Assembly (NCBI GenBank): GCA_035048485.1
Contig: CM068580.1
Location: 58,826,983 to 58,890,982, forward strand
Source of the DNA: Pteria penguin
Taxonomy: Eukaryota > Mollusca > Bivalvia > Pterioida > Pteriidae
Direction of reading: 5' to 3'
Length of the DNA: 64,000 bases
Shown: positions 52,168-63,370 of the stretch, one piece after another
How positions within the stretch are numbered: the stretch's first letter is position 1
How the letters are laid out: each line of letters begins with the position of its first letter
The notes under the pieces: generated by a model
What the model was told of the DNA's origin: nothing
What the model saw: only the letters and a program-made list of their open reading frames with translations
Database searches by the model: none
Made by a program: the position numbers and the translations under genes

Positions 52168-52445
52168 AATAAAGATATTTACATAGAGCTATTTGATTTC
52201 TGTTTTCATAGGCAAAAAAAACCCCTCAAAATTGCAAAGATGCAAAAGTAACTCCTCATAAATGAAGGAGTTATGTGTATTTAACTCAACATGTTGCAGA
52301 ATGTAATGAAAGGTTGATATCATTAATGAGGGTGTTTCAAGTATAAGCTGTGAAGATACATGTAGTATGGAGTCACTGTTCGGTGTATTGAATGAATATC
52401 TGAGTGTAACACATGTCTTTGGTTAGATATGTATGAATGAATAAA
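52168..52445 (+). terminator. HAUS3 polyadenylation signals
   Basis: AATAAA occurs at 52168-52173 (116 nt after the stop) and again at 52440-52445. Either or both could serve HAUS3; nothing in the sequence decides between them. Confidence 0.5.
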
Positions 52446-52796
52446 GCATTACTATCCCTTCATAACATCTTGCAGGGAGTACCGTATCACCACCTTACAT
52501 TATTATGCATGTAGGTTTGGTCTGTCTGCCTTATTGTCTGTTCGTAGCCACAAAGCTTACACATTAGTCATAATTTGTGAACAGTCAGGGTGAAGACAGG
52601 TGTATTCCTTTTAACAATATCTTTATGTTGAAACCAAAAATTTTGATCTTGGGAACAATATCTTATTAAAGAAAAACTTCAGTTTTTGGTGCCATCTGAA
52701 GGCATGTATGGGTCAGAAATACAATGTGTGTATTCTGTCCTATTTTCACCATAATTCACAAAATATGTAATTCTTATATAGTAAATTTAGATCGTA

Positions 52797-53257
52797 CGGC
52801 GGCTTCGCCTAGCCTACAAAGCATGCCGCATATACCGTACGGTCAAAATTTACTACATATATTACATATGTACCTACATGGACGTCCGCTGGTGTCGAGG
52901 ATGTGATATCACCATCTCGAAATCGAGCCACGTGCAACCAATTTCAGATCATAACTTCACTTCCGGTGTCTGCTAACCATATGTACGTCATTGGAACCAT
53001 CTTTTTAGGGTTGTCTCCGTGGCGTGGCGTTAAATGCGGCATGCTTTGTAGGCCAGGCATGCCGTAATATATGTACGTCATTGGGACAACCATTTTAGGG
53101 TTTCCGTGGCGTGGCGTTAAATGCGGCATGCTTTGTAGGCTAGACGAAGCCGCCGTGCAGTCTACATTTACTACATATATTACATATACACCTACATGGA
53201 CGTCCGCTGGTGTCGAGGATGTGATATCCCCACCTCGGAACCGAGCCACGTGCAACC
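52797..53257. repeat. Compound inverted and direct repeat (GCATGCTTTGTAGGC family)
   Basis: CGGCGGCTTCGCCTAGCCTA at 52797 is the inverse of the GCATGCTTTGTAGGCTAGAC block near 53127. ACATGGACGTCCGCTGGTGT and GTCGAGGATGTGATATC occur twice as direct repeats (about 52876 and 53194). GTGGCGTGGCGTTAAATGCG also occurs twice. It is downstream of HAUS3. Confidence 0.65.
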
Positions 53258-53399
53258 AGTTTCAGATTATGTCATTCTCAGTTAAAACAGAAATCTTACT
53301 GAATTTTGGTCAAAAGATCAAAGTCAAGGACCTATTGTATTGGGATGCTACAGCTTACATTCTGGAGAATTTTTGCTTTGAATTTCTTGATATTAAGAG

Positions 53400-54410
53400 T
53401 TAATGTAGTGTAAAGGGCTTGTATAAAGGTATATGTTATCTAGGTTCGATTCCTGACTTAGTCTAAATGCCTTAGTCTAAATGCCTTGGAAGAGGTAGGG
53501 GTATCTTTTTACTTTCTGTGGAATAGAGTTGCTGAAAGTGATATTAAAACTTAGCGAACCTTACCAATTCTGACTTTTAGATAGAGCTATAATGTGACGT
53601 TACATTGTATCCAAAATCTAAAAGAGCCATGTGTAACTACTAAGTCATTCCAATAAGTGCTTTGTATAACCACTGAATCATTGATTCCAATAAGATAGAT
53701 GTTGGATAATATTGAAGTATAACTATATGGTCTCAAGATCTGCATCTTGTTGTTCAAAATAAAAGGCTCAGGATAGATTTCAAACAAACCCAATCTATAA
53801 CTTATAATATGATGCACGTAACTCTCCAGAGCTAGAGGATGGTAATTTATTTCTCAGGCTCGGATCCAGATATTTTGTCGAAAATGGGGGTTTCTACCCC
53901 GAGGGATTTTTTAGAGGGGGTCCAACCATATTTTTGTGTGTAAAATTACTTATTTCACATCGAAAAATGACAAAAAAGTAATTTTCATCGACAGAGATGG
54001 ATACTGCAAAGCGTATAGCCATGATGTTGCATCCTCCTCTCGTTGCTAACACGTTGTCAGGATGTCCGCTTCCATCCGTATAGCTACTGTACATATTTAA
54101 GGCCGTCAGAACCAATCAAACATTGTGCATTTATAGTTCCTGCCTTTTATTCACATATTGAACTCCGTGTATGTTTTGCTCTCTGAAACATTGATCGTAA
54201 TTTGTAAATAGTAAGAGATGGGGCTTTCATATATACATACATGTATGTGCGCCTTGTGACAATATCTTTCCATTGGTACCTTTATTTTTTATTTAGTGAT
54301 CTTTATTTTTGACTTACTGTTCAAAATTTTGGACATAATTCCGTAATTGTTTAATTGTTAGGGATAGAACTTCAAATTTTACGTGTGTATTGTATGTAAA
54401 TGGGATTTTT
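53400..54410. other. No gene recognised
   Basis: AT-rich sequence with a degenerate GGATCCAGATATTTTGTCG-type repeat around 53,860-53,930 and, from about 54,190, TGACCTTG-type repeat remnants. Confidence 0.4.
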
Positions 54411-55112
54411 ATACCCCCCGCAAACAAAGTTGGTGGGGGGGGGGGGGGGGTTATATAGGAATCACCTTGTCTGTCTGTCCGTCTGTCCAGAAAACTAACG
54501 TTGACCATAACTTTTGAACCAAAAGAGACTGGGTATTCATACTTTACATGTATATTCCTTTTGGCAAGACCTTTCTTTTGGTACCAAAATTTTTGACCTT
54601 GTGACCTTGGCCTTGACATTTGCCTTACCTTTTAAAAACTTTAACTTTTGCCATAACTTTTGAAAGAAAAGAGATGGGGCCTTCATACTACACATGTGTA
54701 TTCCTTGTGGCAAGACCTTTCTGTCGATACCAACATTTTCGACCTTGTGACCTTGGTCTTTATGTTTGACCTACTTTGTAAAAACTTTAACCTTAGCCAT
54801 AACTTTTGAAAGAATAGAGATGGGACCTTCATACTATATATGTGTATTCCTTGTGGCAAGACCTTTCAGTCAGTACCAGCTTTTTTACCTTGTGACCTTG
54901 GCCTTGACCTTTTACTTTTTTTTTGGAAAAAACTTTAACTTTGACGGTAAAGTATAGTCATAGAGAGATAGGGAGTCCATTTTACATGTGTTTACTCTTG
55001 ACCTTCACCTTCTTCTCCAAAATTTAAATATTGATCAGATATATAGTTCTATGCCCTATTTTGAATTTTTGTGCCGCGGGGGGTATTTGTCCCGTTAGGA
55101 CAGTTCTAGTTC
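54411..55112 (+). repeat. TACCCC hairpin-headed repeat with TGACCTTG body
   Basis: Head ATACCCCCCGCAAACAAAGT then a long G run, AGGAATCACCTTGTCTGTCT, and GTCCGTCTGTCC. The body has units (CATACT..ACATGTGTATTCC) starting at 54538, 54684 and 54830, exactly 146 bp apart. The tail GCCGCGGGGGGTATTTGTCC and CGTTAGGACAGTTCTAGTT matches the 35.8-kb copy. Confidence 0.75.
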
Positions 55113-56066
55113 CAATTAGTTTCAAAACGAGTTTGATCCAGTGACCTTGTTATTTGGACTTTTCAAAATATTTTCAGACATTGCTGTCAGTCCAGGGCAT
55201 CAATGGTTTACATGTATATATATAGACATATGATGAATGTAAGTATCATAGAATGAACATGTACCTCAGTAGGAATTTCTTTTTTGCTCACTTGATAAAG
55301 TTACATGATTGAAAATTGTCAATCGATGTCCATTTTCTGTCCAATCTTCATCGCAACAACACATAATTCTGAGAGGAATGTAAGAACAATATTTAAAAAA
55401 TTAAAACAAACTACCAAAAACAACCAAATTGAGATCAAATAAAAAAAAACAAAATCAAAAACAAAAAACCTGCCTTAAATCTAACAACCCCTCTCCCCCT
55501 TTTCCAAACCCATGTATTTGTTACATGGGTTGCAAAAGTTACTTTAACTAGTGGCAGTTCGACAACCTCGTGAGGGTTAACAGTTCTAATTAACTTTAAA
55601 GAAAAGTATAATATCATCATGTCATTCTGTGCAGGAGCAGAAGCGTAAACAGGGAAATTAATCTGGCAGTCGTTTTGAAAATTGGATGGGCCCTAATTTC
55701 TTTAGCCCAAATACATCAATCCACGATGATACTTTATCATCCAGTCAAGGTCACTTGACATTAGGACTTGCTTATCAGAAATAAAGCCAATGAAAACCCA
55801 GACAATTTCTATCATACTGAATAATACAGGGGTTCAGATTTTATATACACGTTTTGCCACATACTCATGTCAAGATCTTGTATGAATATTTTCTTCGATC
55901 AGAAAGAAATAAATCCTGATATAGGGAAAAAAAAAAGAAATTAGAATGTGAAAAGTCATACTTTTATAATTGGAATGAATAAATAAAAACTAAGATTAAA
56001 ATTAATTTGTTTTGAGAATGTTGAGCAGATGAGCAGATAAATATTTCATCTCATATATTAATGTGC

Positions 56067-56069
<3 letters not shown>

Positions 56070-56132
<63 letters not shown>
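56070..56132. repeat. (AT)n microsatellite
   Basis: About 63 bp of uninterrupted TA/AT dinucleotide. The tyrosine/isoleucine open frames seen on both strands are artefacts of it. Confidence 0.95.
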
Positions 56133-56135
<3 letters not shown>

Positions 56136-56671
56136 GTGTTGCAAATATAGGTATCCAAAATGTAGAACAGACCTTCATTTTTTTCTTGTTTACATCTTCG
56201 GGAATGCCGACCATATGCGCAGCCTATTTTGTAATATTATGTGATTTTCCCTCTTATTATATAATGAACCCATAATCTGTTCATGTGTGTTGTACATTAA
56301 CAAGCGACAGCTTTGAAGAACATTATCTAAATCACAGACTACATTACTAACATGCCACTTCGCATGAATTTTGCATCTATTTAAATCCATACCTGATGTA
56401 ATAGTCTGGGCAGGTATGGAATTCATTTCAAGGATGAATTGTCATTTGTTTCGTAACATGCTAGGAAGGCACAAATATCTGAGTCTGTTTGTCAGCTGTC
56501 CGAAGGATCGGGTCCAAAAATAAGAATAGAACTCCGAGGATCTTTTGTTAGTGAGCATTTCAATATTGTGGGAAGGATTCTCTTGCAAATAGAAAAAACT
56601 CAGTAAACAAGTCCCTTGAAGGTTTTGTAGTTTAAGGATTAAAGATATGTCCCAATGATCGACTTTGTTTT

Positions 56672-57324
56672 GCCCGCGCTAGGTATGGCGTGTTTGCTTT
56701 GTCCGTCCCTCCGTCCTTCTATCCTCCTGTCACACATTGGTTTCCGGATGATAACTTGAGTACCTTTCAATATATTCAAAGCAAATTTGGATATATGCTG
56801 ACTTATCAAGAGAGGAAGAACCCTATTGATTTTGGGATCAAAAGCTGAAAGGTCAAGGTCACAGCCGATGAAAATAGAATGTTATTGGTTTTTGGATGAT
56901 AACTCAAGTACCTTTTATCATATTCAAACCAAATTTGGATATATACTTACTTATCAAGAGAGAAAAAACCCTACAGATTTTGGGATCATAGGGTCAAAGG
57001 CCAAGGTAGCAGCTGATAGAAAATCTGTAATTATTTTTTTCCGGATGATCACATATATTATCAAAATATTATTAAAAGCTCATCAGAATTTGATCATGTT
57101 GCACAGGTCAAGTTCTCTTAAACAAAGGTAAACAAAGGTAAAATCTTTTTAAAAGGAAAGGATGCCTATAGATTTGATGTTCAATATGTCAAAAGGCAAT
57201 ACTATACTGCTGGTAATATTTATAGGAGCTATGACCCATGAAACTTACATTTTATGAAAGCTTTGGTGCTGCTATGAATTAAGCCCACGCGGGGGCATAT
57301 GTTGTACAAACATGCTCTAGTTGC
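56672..57324 (+). repeat. GCCCGCG-headed repeat with ~148-bp units
   Basis: Starts TGCCCGCGCTAGGTATGGCG with GTCCGTCCCTCCGTCC. AAATTTGGATATAT units lie 148 bp apart (56783, 56931). Ends ACGCGGGGGCATATGTTGTA / CAAACATGCTCTAGTTG. Non-coding. Confidence 0.65.
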
Positions 57325-60300
57325 GAACATAAAACATCAGTAATTAGTTTTACAACGAAATCGCGAAATTAGAACTTCACCATTAATTGTTATCCAGTGC
57401 CCACCGTGAAATTCGTTGCCCAGTATAGCAAAACAAAACGAACTGTTGACTGTATCAGTCTGCCTTTGTCGATCGTTGATAGCTTTCTATTCCCCCTTTT
57501 TAGGACATCTAAAATATTAGTCAAACTGAACGAAAATATTTAGATTTTATTGCATGGTATGCATTTGCGTTTTTATAATATCTGAACATGAAAAATGCGC
57601 ACATTTAAAGAAAACATTCGATTACGCACCAGGTGTGGAACCGATTCAGGACTGATGAAAAAGACATATTACTAATAACAGCCCTTCTCCACAAAGAGAA
57701 TAAAGACTTACTGGCAAACCACGTTGAGTAGTCGTATAAATATAAAAGCATGAATAGTATCACACATCAGAATTTTAGTATCAATAAATAAGAGCTGATC
57801 TGCCCACATGAAATAAAGATCTCTGAAAAATTTAAGACAAGGTCTCTATAGTGTTTCCAGTGCTCTGTTGGTTTGAGTGCAGAAAAAGAAAATAAAACAC
57901 ATGTATTACCGATGATGTCGGGGTCAAAAAGTGTCGACAGCGACAGGGTGTAACTAAACTGTCGACAACGGGAGCTTATAACTATTTTTTAAACAATGAG
58001 ACAAAACTAGAACCGTAGATGTGAAAAAGACCGTACACATTGAACTGAAAAATTCCACAGGACACATGTACACTTAAAGTGTATCGAATTTATATTATGA
58101 ATGTGAATATGATCAATAGAATTTACCAGAGTCTTTGATTTTTCATGGCATCTTATAATCTGTAACCCTGAATAAAAAAATAAGAAATAAATAAATAAAA
58201 TAAATACATAAATAAAAGAGGTTATTTGTATAGTTTTCCTTTAAAAGTTCTAACACTAGTGCATACTCTAGCAAATCAAACCAACAGAGAGCACAGAAGG
58301 GCGTCCAGGTACAACAACATCTAATCAAGGAAAGCTTGTAATTGAAATGTTAATTATACAAAAGGAACATTTTTGAAAATAATTTGATTACTCATTGGTT
58401 TTTGAATTGAAGTTAAGGAACATCAAAATTATAAACTTTCAACACAGGGTTATCATATTTCTAGATGCTGATCAAATAGCGTAAGATGTCGTTAAACATG
58501 TCGATAATGTATTATGTGGAGCTTTGTAATTTGTTGAAATAAGTGCTGAATTGTTTAGAGGAATGTAGGTAGGCCTTTTGGAATGCCTATCACGGTCAGC
58601 GGTATTTTCAAAAGGATCGGTCCTTCCTGGGTTTTACATCCTGTTTTAAATAGTAAAAATTGGTGTAGTATATTGTTGACAGAGTGATCAAACATCTGCA
58701 GTGTATATAATGTTTATCACGACGGAGAGTTAATGTGTAATGACATTTAAAAGTAAATATTTTGTTTAATATATCTTTAGAAATTGTAAAGTAATAGCAA
58801 GTCGCCATATATTACTGTTTAAGTGACATACGAAAGTAACTTGTATCATTTCATTTTGGCACTTACATGTCCCACAGTTGACATTTGCGGGTCCCTGGAA
58901 ATGAAAGAAGAGACCAGGATATGGGACATCGCCTGTTTGGCTAGCAATAACCGCCGTGAACACTCAAACCTTACAGACGTTTCATTACTATTACAATGCT
59001 CGTGCTGTTGATGCAAATTACAATTATTTAAAATTATCATAACCACACTCAGTAACAAAAGGGATATATTTGTAGAATAGCAACGCATCAAATTTAGTTT
59101 GTATACCTATATTAGCTCAATCAAACGTTCGTGTAAAGTGTTGGAAGGTTTGTGCTGTACTGCCATAGTCATGAATTAGCTCGACCTGCATGTGAATGTC
59201 CTTTCCTGTATCTTCGTGCACATTTGTGCTAGCGTAGTAAAAATCCATCGCACAGAAGGCAACACCTTATTCGGCTTAAAATGAATCCCGCAAAAAATAT
59301 TCACGAGTAGCATATTACGCCGGGATCATTAAATTTGCTTCACTTTTACTACGGCATAAGCGTGACAATAAATAAAATACTTGAATAAAAATAACATGTG
59401 GCATTTACTGCTATGGGCTATGTATGGTTCCCTGGAAATCACTTTAGAAATCGGGTTCCTGAGAGGAGTAAACGTATCCTGTTTGGCAAGTTTGCCCATT
59501 ATGAGTATCAGCTACCCACACTTTATATGTATTCTTACCGTAAAGAAAACCCTGTCGTATGTTTTACTAGTTATTTTGAATTTATGTTAATTTGTTCATT
59601 CGTGGTATTTATGTATCCGAATAAATTTCATCCCATGATACAGAAGCTAGCCTGATACATGTAACAACAGAGCGTTGTATAGAGTAATGTATGAAAGAAA
59701 TTACTCGATGGGTTTTGTATTACGCAAATGTATCAACATTGTCATATAACGCTATACGATTCCTTCATAGTGACGGTGCCTTTCCAGCATAAATCCGATA
59801 TACATACAAGTGATAGCTGTCTCTTTATCCACAAGTTCTTGTCGAGCTCTTATTATCGGGAGTAACTCTATCAATTTACTTCATTTCAATATAACGATTA
59901 CCATTTGAATCAAATTTGTATTATTTTGAAATGTTTCTTGCATTTGCCCTATTTCCAAAATCTTGGCATTTTTAATTTCTTATATTATCGTTTTTCTCTC
60001 CTATCCTAATTTCAAAGCCATTTCACTTACATTACTTGACATTTTACCTGAGCGTTGATATTTTCAGACCTACAATTTAAATGGGAAGTTATTTGGGGCA
60101 TAACAATACGGCTTTTAAAGTGTGTCGGAAGTATACATTTAGTTTGACTTTAAGATGTTTTAACCTTGGGATTTCATTTTGTGAAGAATTAATGAAATGT
60201 TGATATAATTCGTCAAATCATGTATGTTGGAAGTAAACATCTACTTGAATTTATAGATTTTTAATCGTGGGATTTCCTTTTGTGAAGAATACATGAAATA

Positions 60301-62400
60301 TCAAGAAAATTCTTGGACATGTCTGTTTCCCCTCTCCATTCCCTCCACATTTTAACTCCTTAGTAATGATTTGGCGACATTCATACTTTATGCACACGAA
60401 AGATAAATAAATAAAGATTTTAGATATGTTTTTTTTTTTTTTTTGATTTGCATGTGCGAGTGCTACTTTATGAAGTTGGTGTCAGCATGTAACATAATGT
60501 ATTTGCAGTACATAATACTTACATAATGTGAGTCATTAAAGGGCAATAAAAACTATTTGCAAAAAGAAATCAAATAAGAGAACTTGGCAAAGTACATTTT
60601 GCATACCACGCAACAACTATGACTACAACTTCCTTGTGTTACTAGATTACCACACCGGCAATTGCCTCCTCTTAATTCACCAATCATTCTCTTAATAAAA
60701 TTTAACAAGTAAAAACCAATTAAATGTTACTCCCAAAACAGATCACACCATTATATCTATGTATTATACTTTTGAAAATTTAACGTGGCAAGAAAGCAAT
60801 GCATATACATTTATGTCGAAACTATATCGGCATAATTCGGTAATTTGTTTAGCCTCTAGACAGAAGAGTGGACTCGATGTCTTAAACAACGGAAGAGAAA
60901 GGGAAAAAATTAAACTTCTGTATACATATATCGTATATATCTCGTTAAAGACCTCTCATGATTTTTATTCTGTGGCAAATGTACAATTTAGATCTCGTAT
61001 GGTTTACATCATTAACCGTGGTTATTGTAGAAGACAAAAATACATCGATTTCTTTGGACTTCCACAGTTTTGGCCTTGAGCATCAGTGAAGAGACATCAA
61101 CTGTCAAATATGGTACACTAAATAAATGTATGTGTATAACTCTTATACGTTTGTCTGCTCATTTCACTATGTGCTAAGAAATTCAACCGTCATATATCAA
61201 AGTTTCAAATTTATAATCTTGGTAGGTTGCATTCTAATTTGCCTCAACATGAGTATGAGCAGTTTTCCCACTATGGTTCTCTCGAACCAAAATAACACGT
61301 AGGTATATATTCCAGATAAACCAGGCTAGTGTGGCTAGCCATTCAGGAGATGCTTTCTACAGTACTTGGTTTTACCTTATTTTTATGGCTCCATAAATGT
61401 CAACAGATTAAAAATATTTCTAGTTATACATATATATATATATATATACGTACGTAACGATACAGCTTCTTACCACACCATACTTGAACAATGATAAGAT
61501 ACTCATCACGATACTTGAAAAACGTTCGTGTCACGATAAACCTTTCAATCAAGATACCAGTTTAATGCATTGATTTCATGAAGTATCAAAGAGATTTTTC
61601 AGAAAAAAAATTTACATCAGATCTTTAGCTTGAAATGAGTTACATAAAAGTTGGTTGTTTACAGATTCTGTATCATTGCCGTATCGTTTAAACGTCTTTC
61701 TGTATCGTATATCGTATCATGGCCCCTGTATTGCGATATATTGCATAGTGGAATATCCTATTGCGGTATATCGTTACACCTCTCGTTTAGAAAGATGCAA
61801 GTCAAAGACACACTTTATGCAACAACGCCCGTCTTGTGTCCGAAATGTAGGACGTAATAACTGTTTCATATAAAGGTCAGCATATGTGCACAATATCATG
61901 ACTAAATTTACGTTGACAACTTCCGTATCATTATAAATGAAATGACCCTTCTTGCTTCTTACACAAGCATTACGTTTGAATACATCATGAATGTCAGCTT
62001 AGAGTTATATTTTCCTCGAAGCACAAAAAATCCATATGTGCCGTATATATTATGGTAAATATTAAAATCACGATGTGTTTTAGGATTGCGCTGACGTCTA
62101 GACGTGATAAGCTCATGGTTCGAAAATGATTTACCCATGATTTTTCCTCTAGGCTGTACAAATTGTAGAATCCAAGGTTATTCAGAAAATATCCAGAAAA
62201 TTGATGGAGGGGGAGTGGGGTTGTGTTGGCTAATTGCATAAGTTAAGATGAATTGCTTAGATGAGACTTCGATCGTCAAATGGATAAAAAGGCCGCGCTA
62301 GAACGCCATGTAGTCTTAGTTATGATCTGATAAGATCCCTCTATCAAGACATGTAGAGGAGGTCGAAGGTCAAAGGCTGGTGATCTCTCAAGATGTTCCT
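57325..62400. other. Gene-poor stretch, no coding gene recognised
   Basis: Many short open frames, none with family motifs or linked splice sites. Near 58,870-58,950 and 59,425-59,505 (minus strand) there are two related fragments with CCAAACAGG and ATTTCCAGGGA..C blocks that look like copies of a short dispersed repeat. A (TA)n run sits at about 61,430-61,448. Confidence 0.4.
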
Positions 62401-62424
62401 GTCTTCTTCACCACTAAACACTGG

Positions 62425-62700
62425 TGACCTTGGCTTGAGAAGCTCAATCGGTAAGCGTGGTCGAGAGGTCCCGGATTCGAATCCCATCGATGGCTCATCT
62501 GTGTCTCGTTTTTAGGATACGGCGGTATAACCAGAGATCCCGAGTCACAGTAAACGTTGGCAAGTAGAAGATCCAGCATGGGTGCGCCTGTTGCAGTATA
62601 TGTTCTATATTTATTGCATAGATATGAGTACTTTTACATCGGGCAAACGGCATCACCAAATAAGAGAAATAATTTTGGCGTAACATAAAACATGTAAACA
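62425..62700 (+). repeat. Third SINE-like sequence with tRNA-like head
   Basis: GAAGCTCAATCGGTAAGCGT (A-box-like) and CCCGGATTCGAATCCC (B box) begin it. The end reads GGGCAAACGGCATCACCAAA and GGCGTAACATAAAAC, close to the tails of the other SINEs. No clear target duplication found. Confidence 0.6.
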
Positions 62701-62707
62701 CCAAACA

Positions 62708-62721
62708 CTGCCATCTGCTAG
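62708..62721 (-). promoter_or_regulatory. CTCF-like motif, minus strand
   Basis: The reverse complement CTAGCAGATGGCAG fits CCASYAGRKGGCRS at 13 of 14 positions. It is oriented opposite to the 13,603 site, so the pair face each other across HAUS3. Confidence 0.3.
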
Positions 62722-62767
62722 TATATTCTTAAAATAAAGAGTCTAGAAACGTGACAGTTCTGTTACG

Positions 62768-62827
62768 GCGGTACGTACAATGGTGGATGAAGTACGTGCG
62801 GTACGTACAATGGTGGATGAACTACGT
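62768..62827. repeat. 30-bp direct duplication
   Basis: Two adjacent copies of GCGGTACGTACAATGGTGGA + TGAAGTACGT differ at one position. As 30 is divisible by three, both strands stay open through it. Confidence 0.85.
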
Positions 62828-63215
62828 GCCCATTTCATTTCACCGTCAGTAATTTGACTGGCTGCGTTTGCAATGGATGCCTGAAAATACGTATCAGAAG
62901 ATTTACATATTGCAGAAGACAATTGATTGATAATCCCGGTGTACATAATTTATAGGACTAAAATGCATGTACAAAAAGCGTATAACTTGTCAGCTGTTGT
63001 ATAAATGAAAAAACCTCAAATGTGGCTTTTTGTCAACAAATCGACGAACTTAACATAAGTTTCAGACAGATAGTCAATACCAGGGTTCCACATCAATTTA
63101 ATTTGATCAATCTAATGATTATATAATATGACATATCCTCAATATGTATGATTTTGTTATTGCATGCTGCTCATCACTTCGTCATCTGATATTTATATTT
63201 TTATATATGCAAGTA

Positions 63216-63346
63216 GTTAGACATTGGAGTGTGTTTCTCCCTAATTTCATTCCTGAAGCTGACTGTGGAGACATACACGGTACTTGTGGCAGCCACACAG
63301 GAGATTACTACTCCCTCAATGGTCTTGACTTCGTCATTGTTCGATA
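63216..63346 (+). CDS. Possible terminal exon of an unrecognised gene
   Basis: The frame after a candidate acceptor TATATATGCAAG reads HWSVFLPNFIPEADCGDIHG then TCGSHTGDYYSLNGLDFVIV and stops at about 63345. The composition (two Cys, Gly/Tyr-rich, hydrophobic end) is unlike the surrounding repeats. No upstream exon could be linked, and I do not recognise the family. It may equally be chance or a pseudogene. Confidence 0.2.
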
Positions 63347-63370
63347 ATCTGTGTTTTAACTTATAGTTTT

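Noticed and set aside
56002..56275. Tyr-Ile repeat proteins on both strands
   Set aside because: Direct translation of the (AT)n microsatellite.
58867..59091. Apparent secreted-peptide first exon (minus strand, hydrophobic start LLLLSVVMII, donor GTAAGT)
   Set aside because: The second half (CCAAACAGG...ATTTCCAGGGACC) has a paralogue at 59,425-59,505 and resembles a short dispersed bivalve repeat as I remember it; frames differ between the two copies and no second exon follows.
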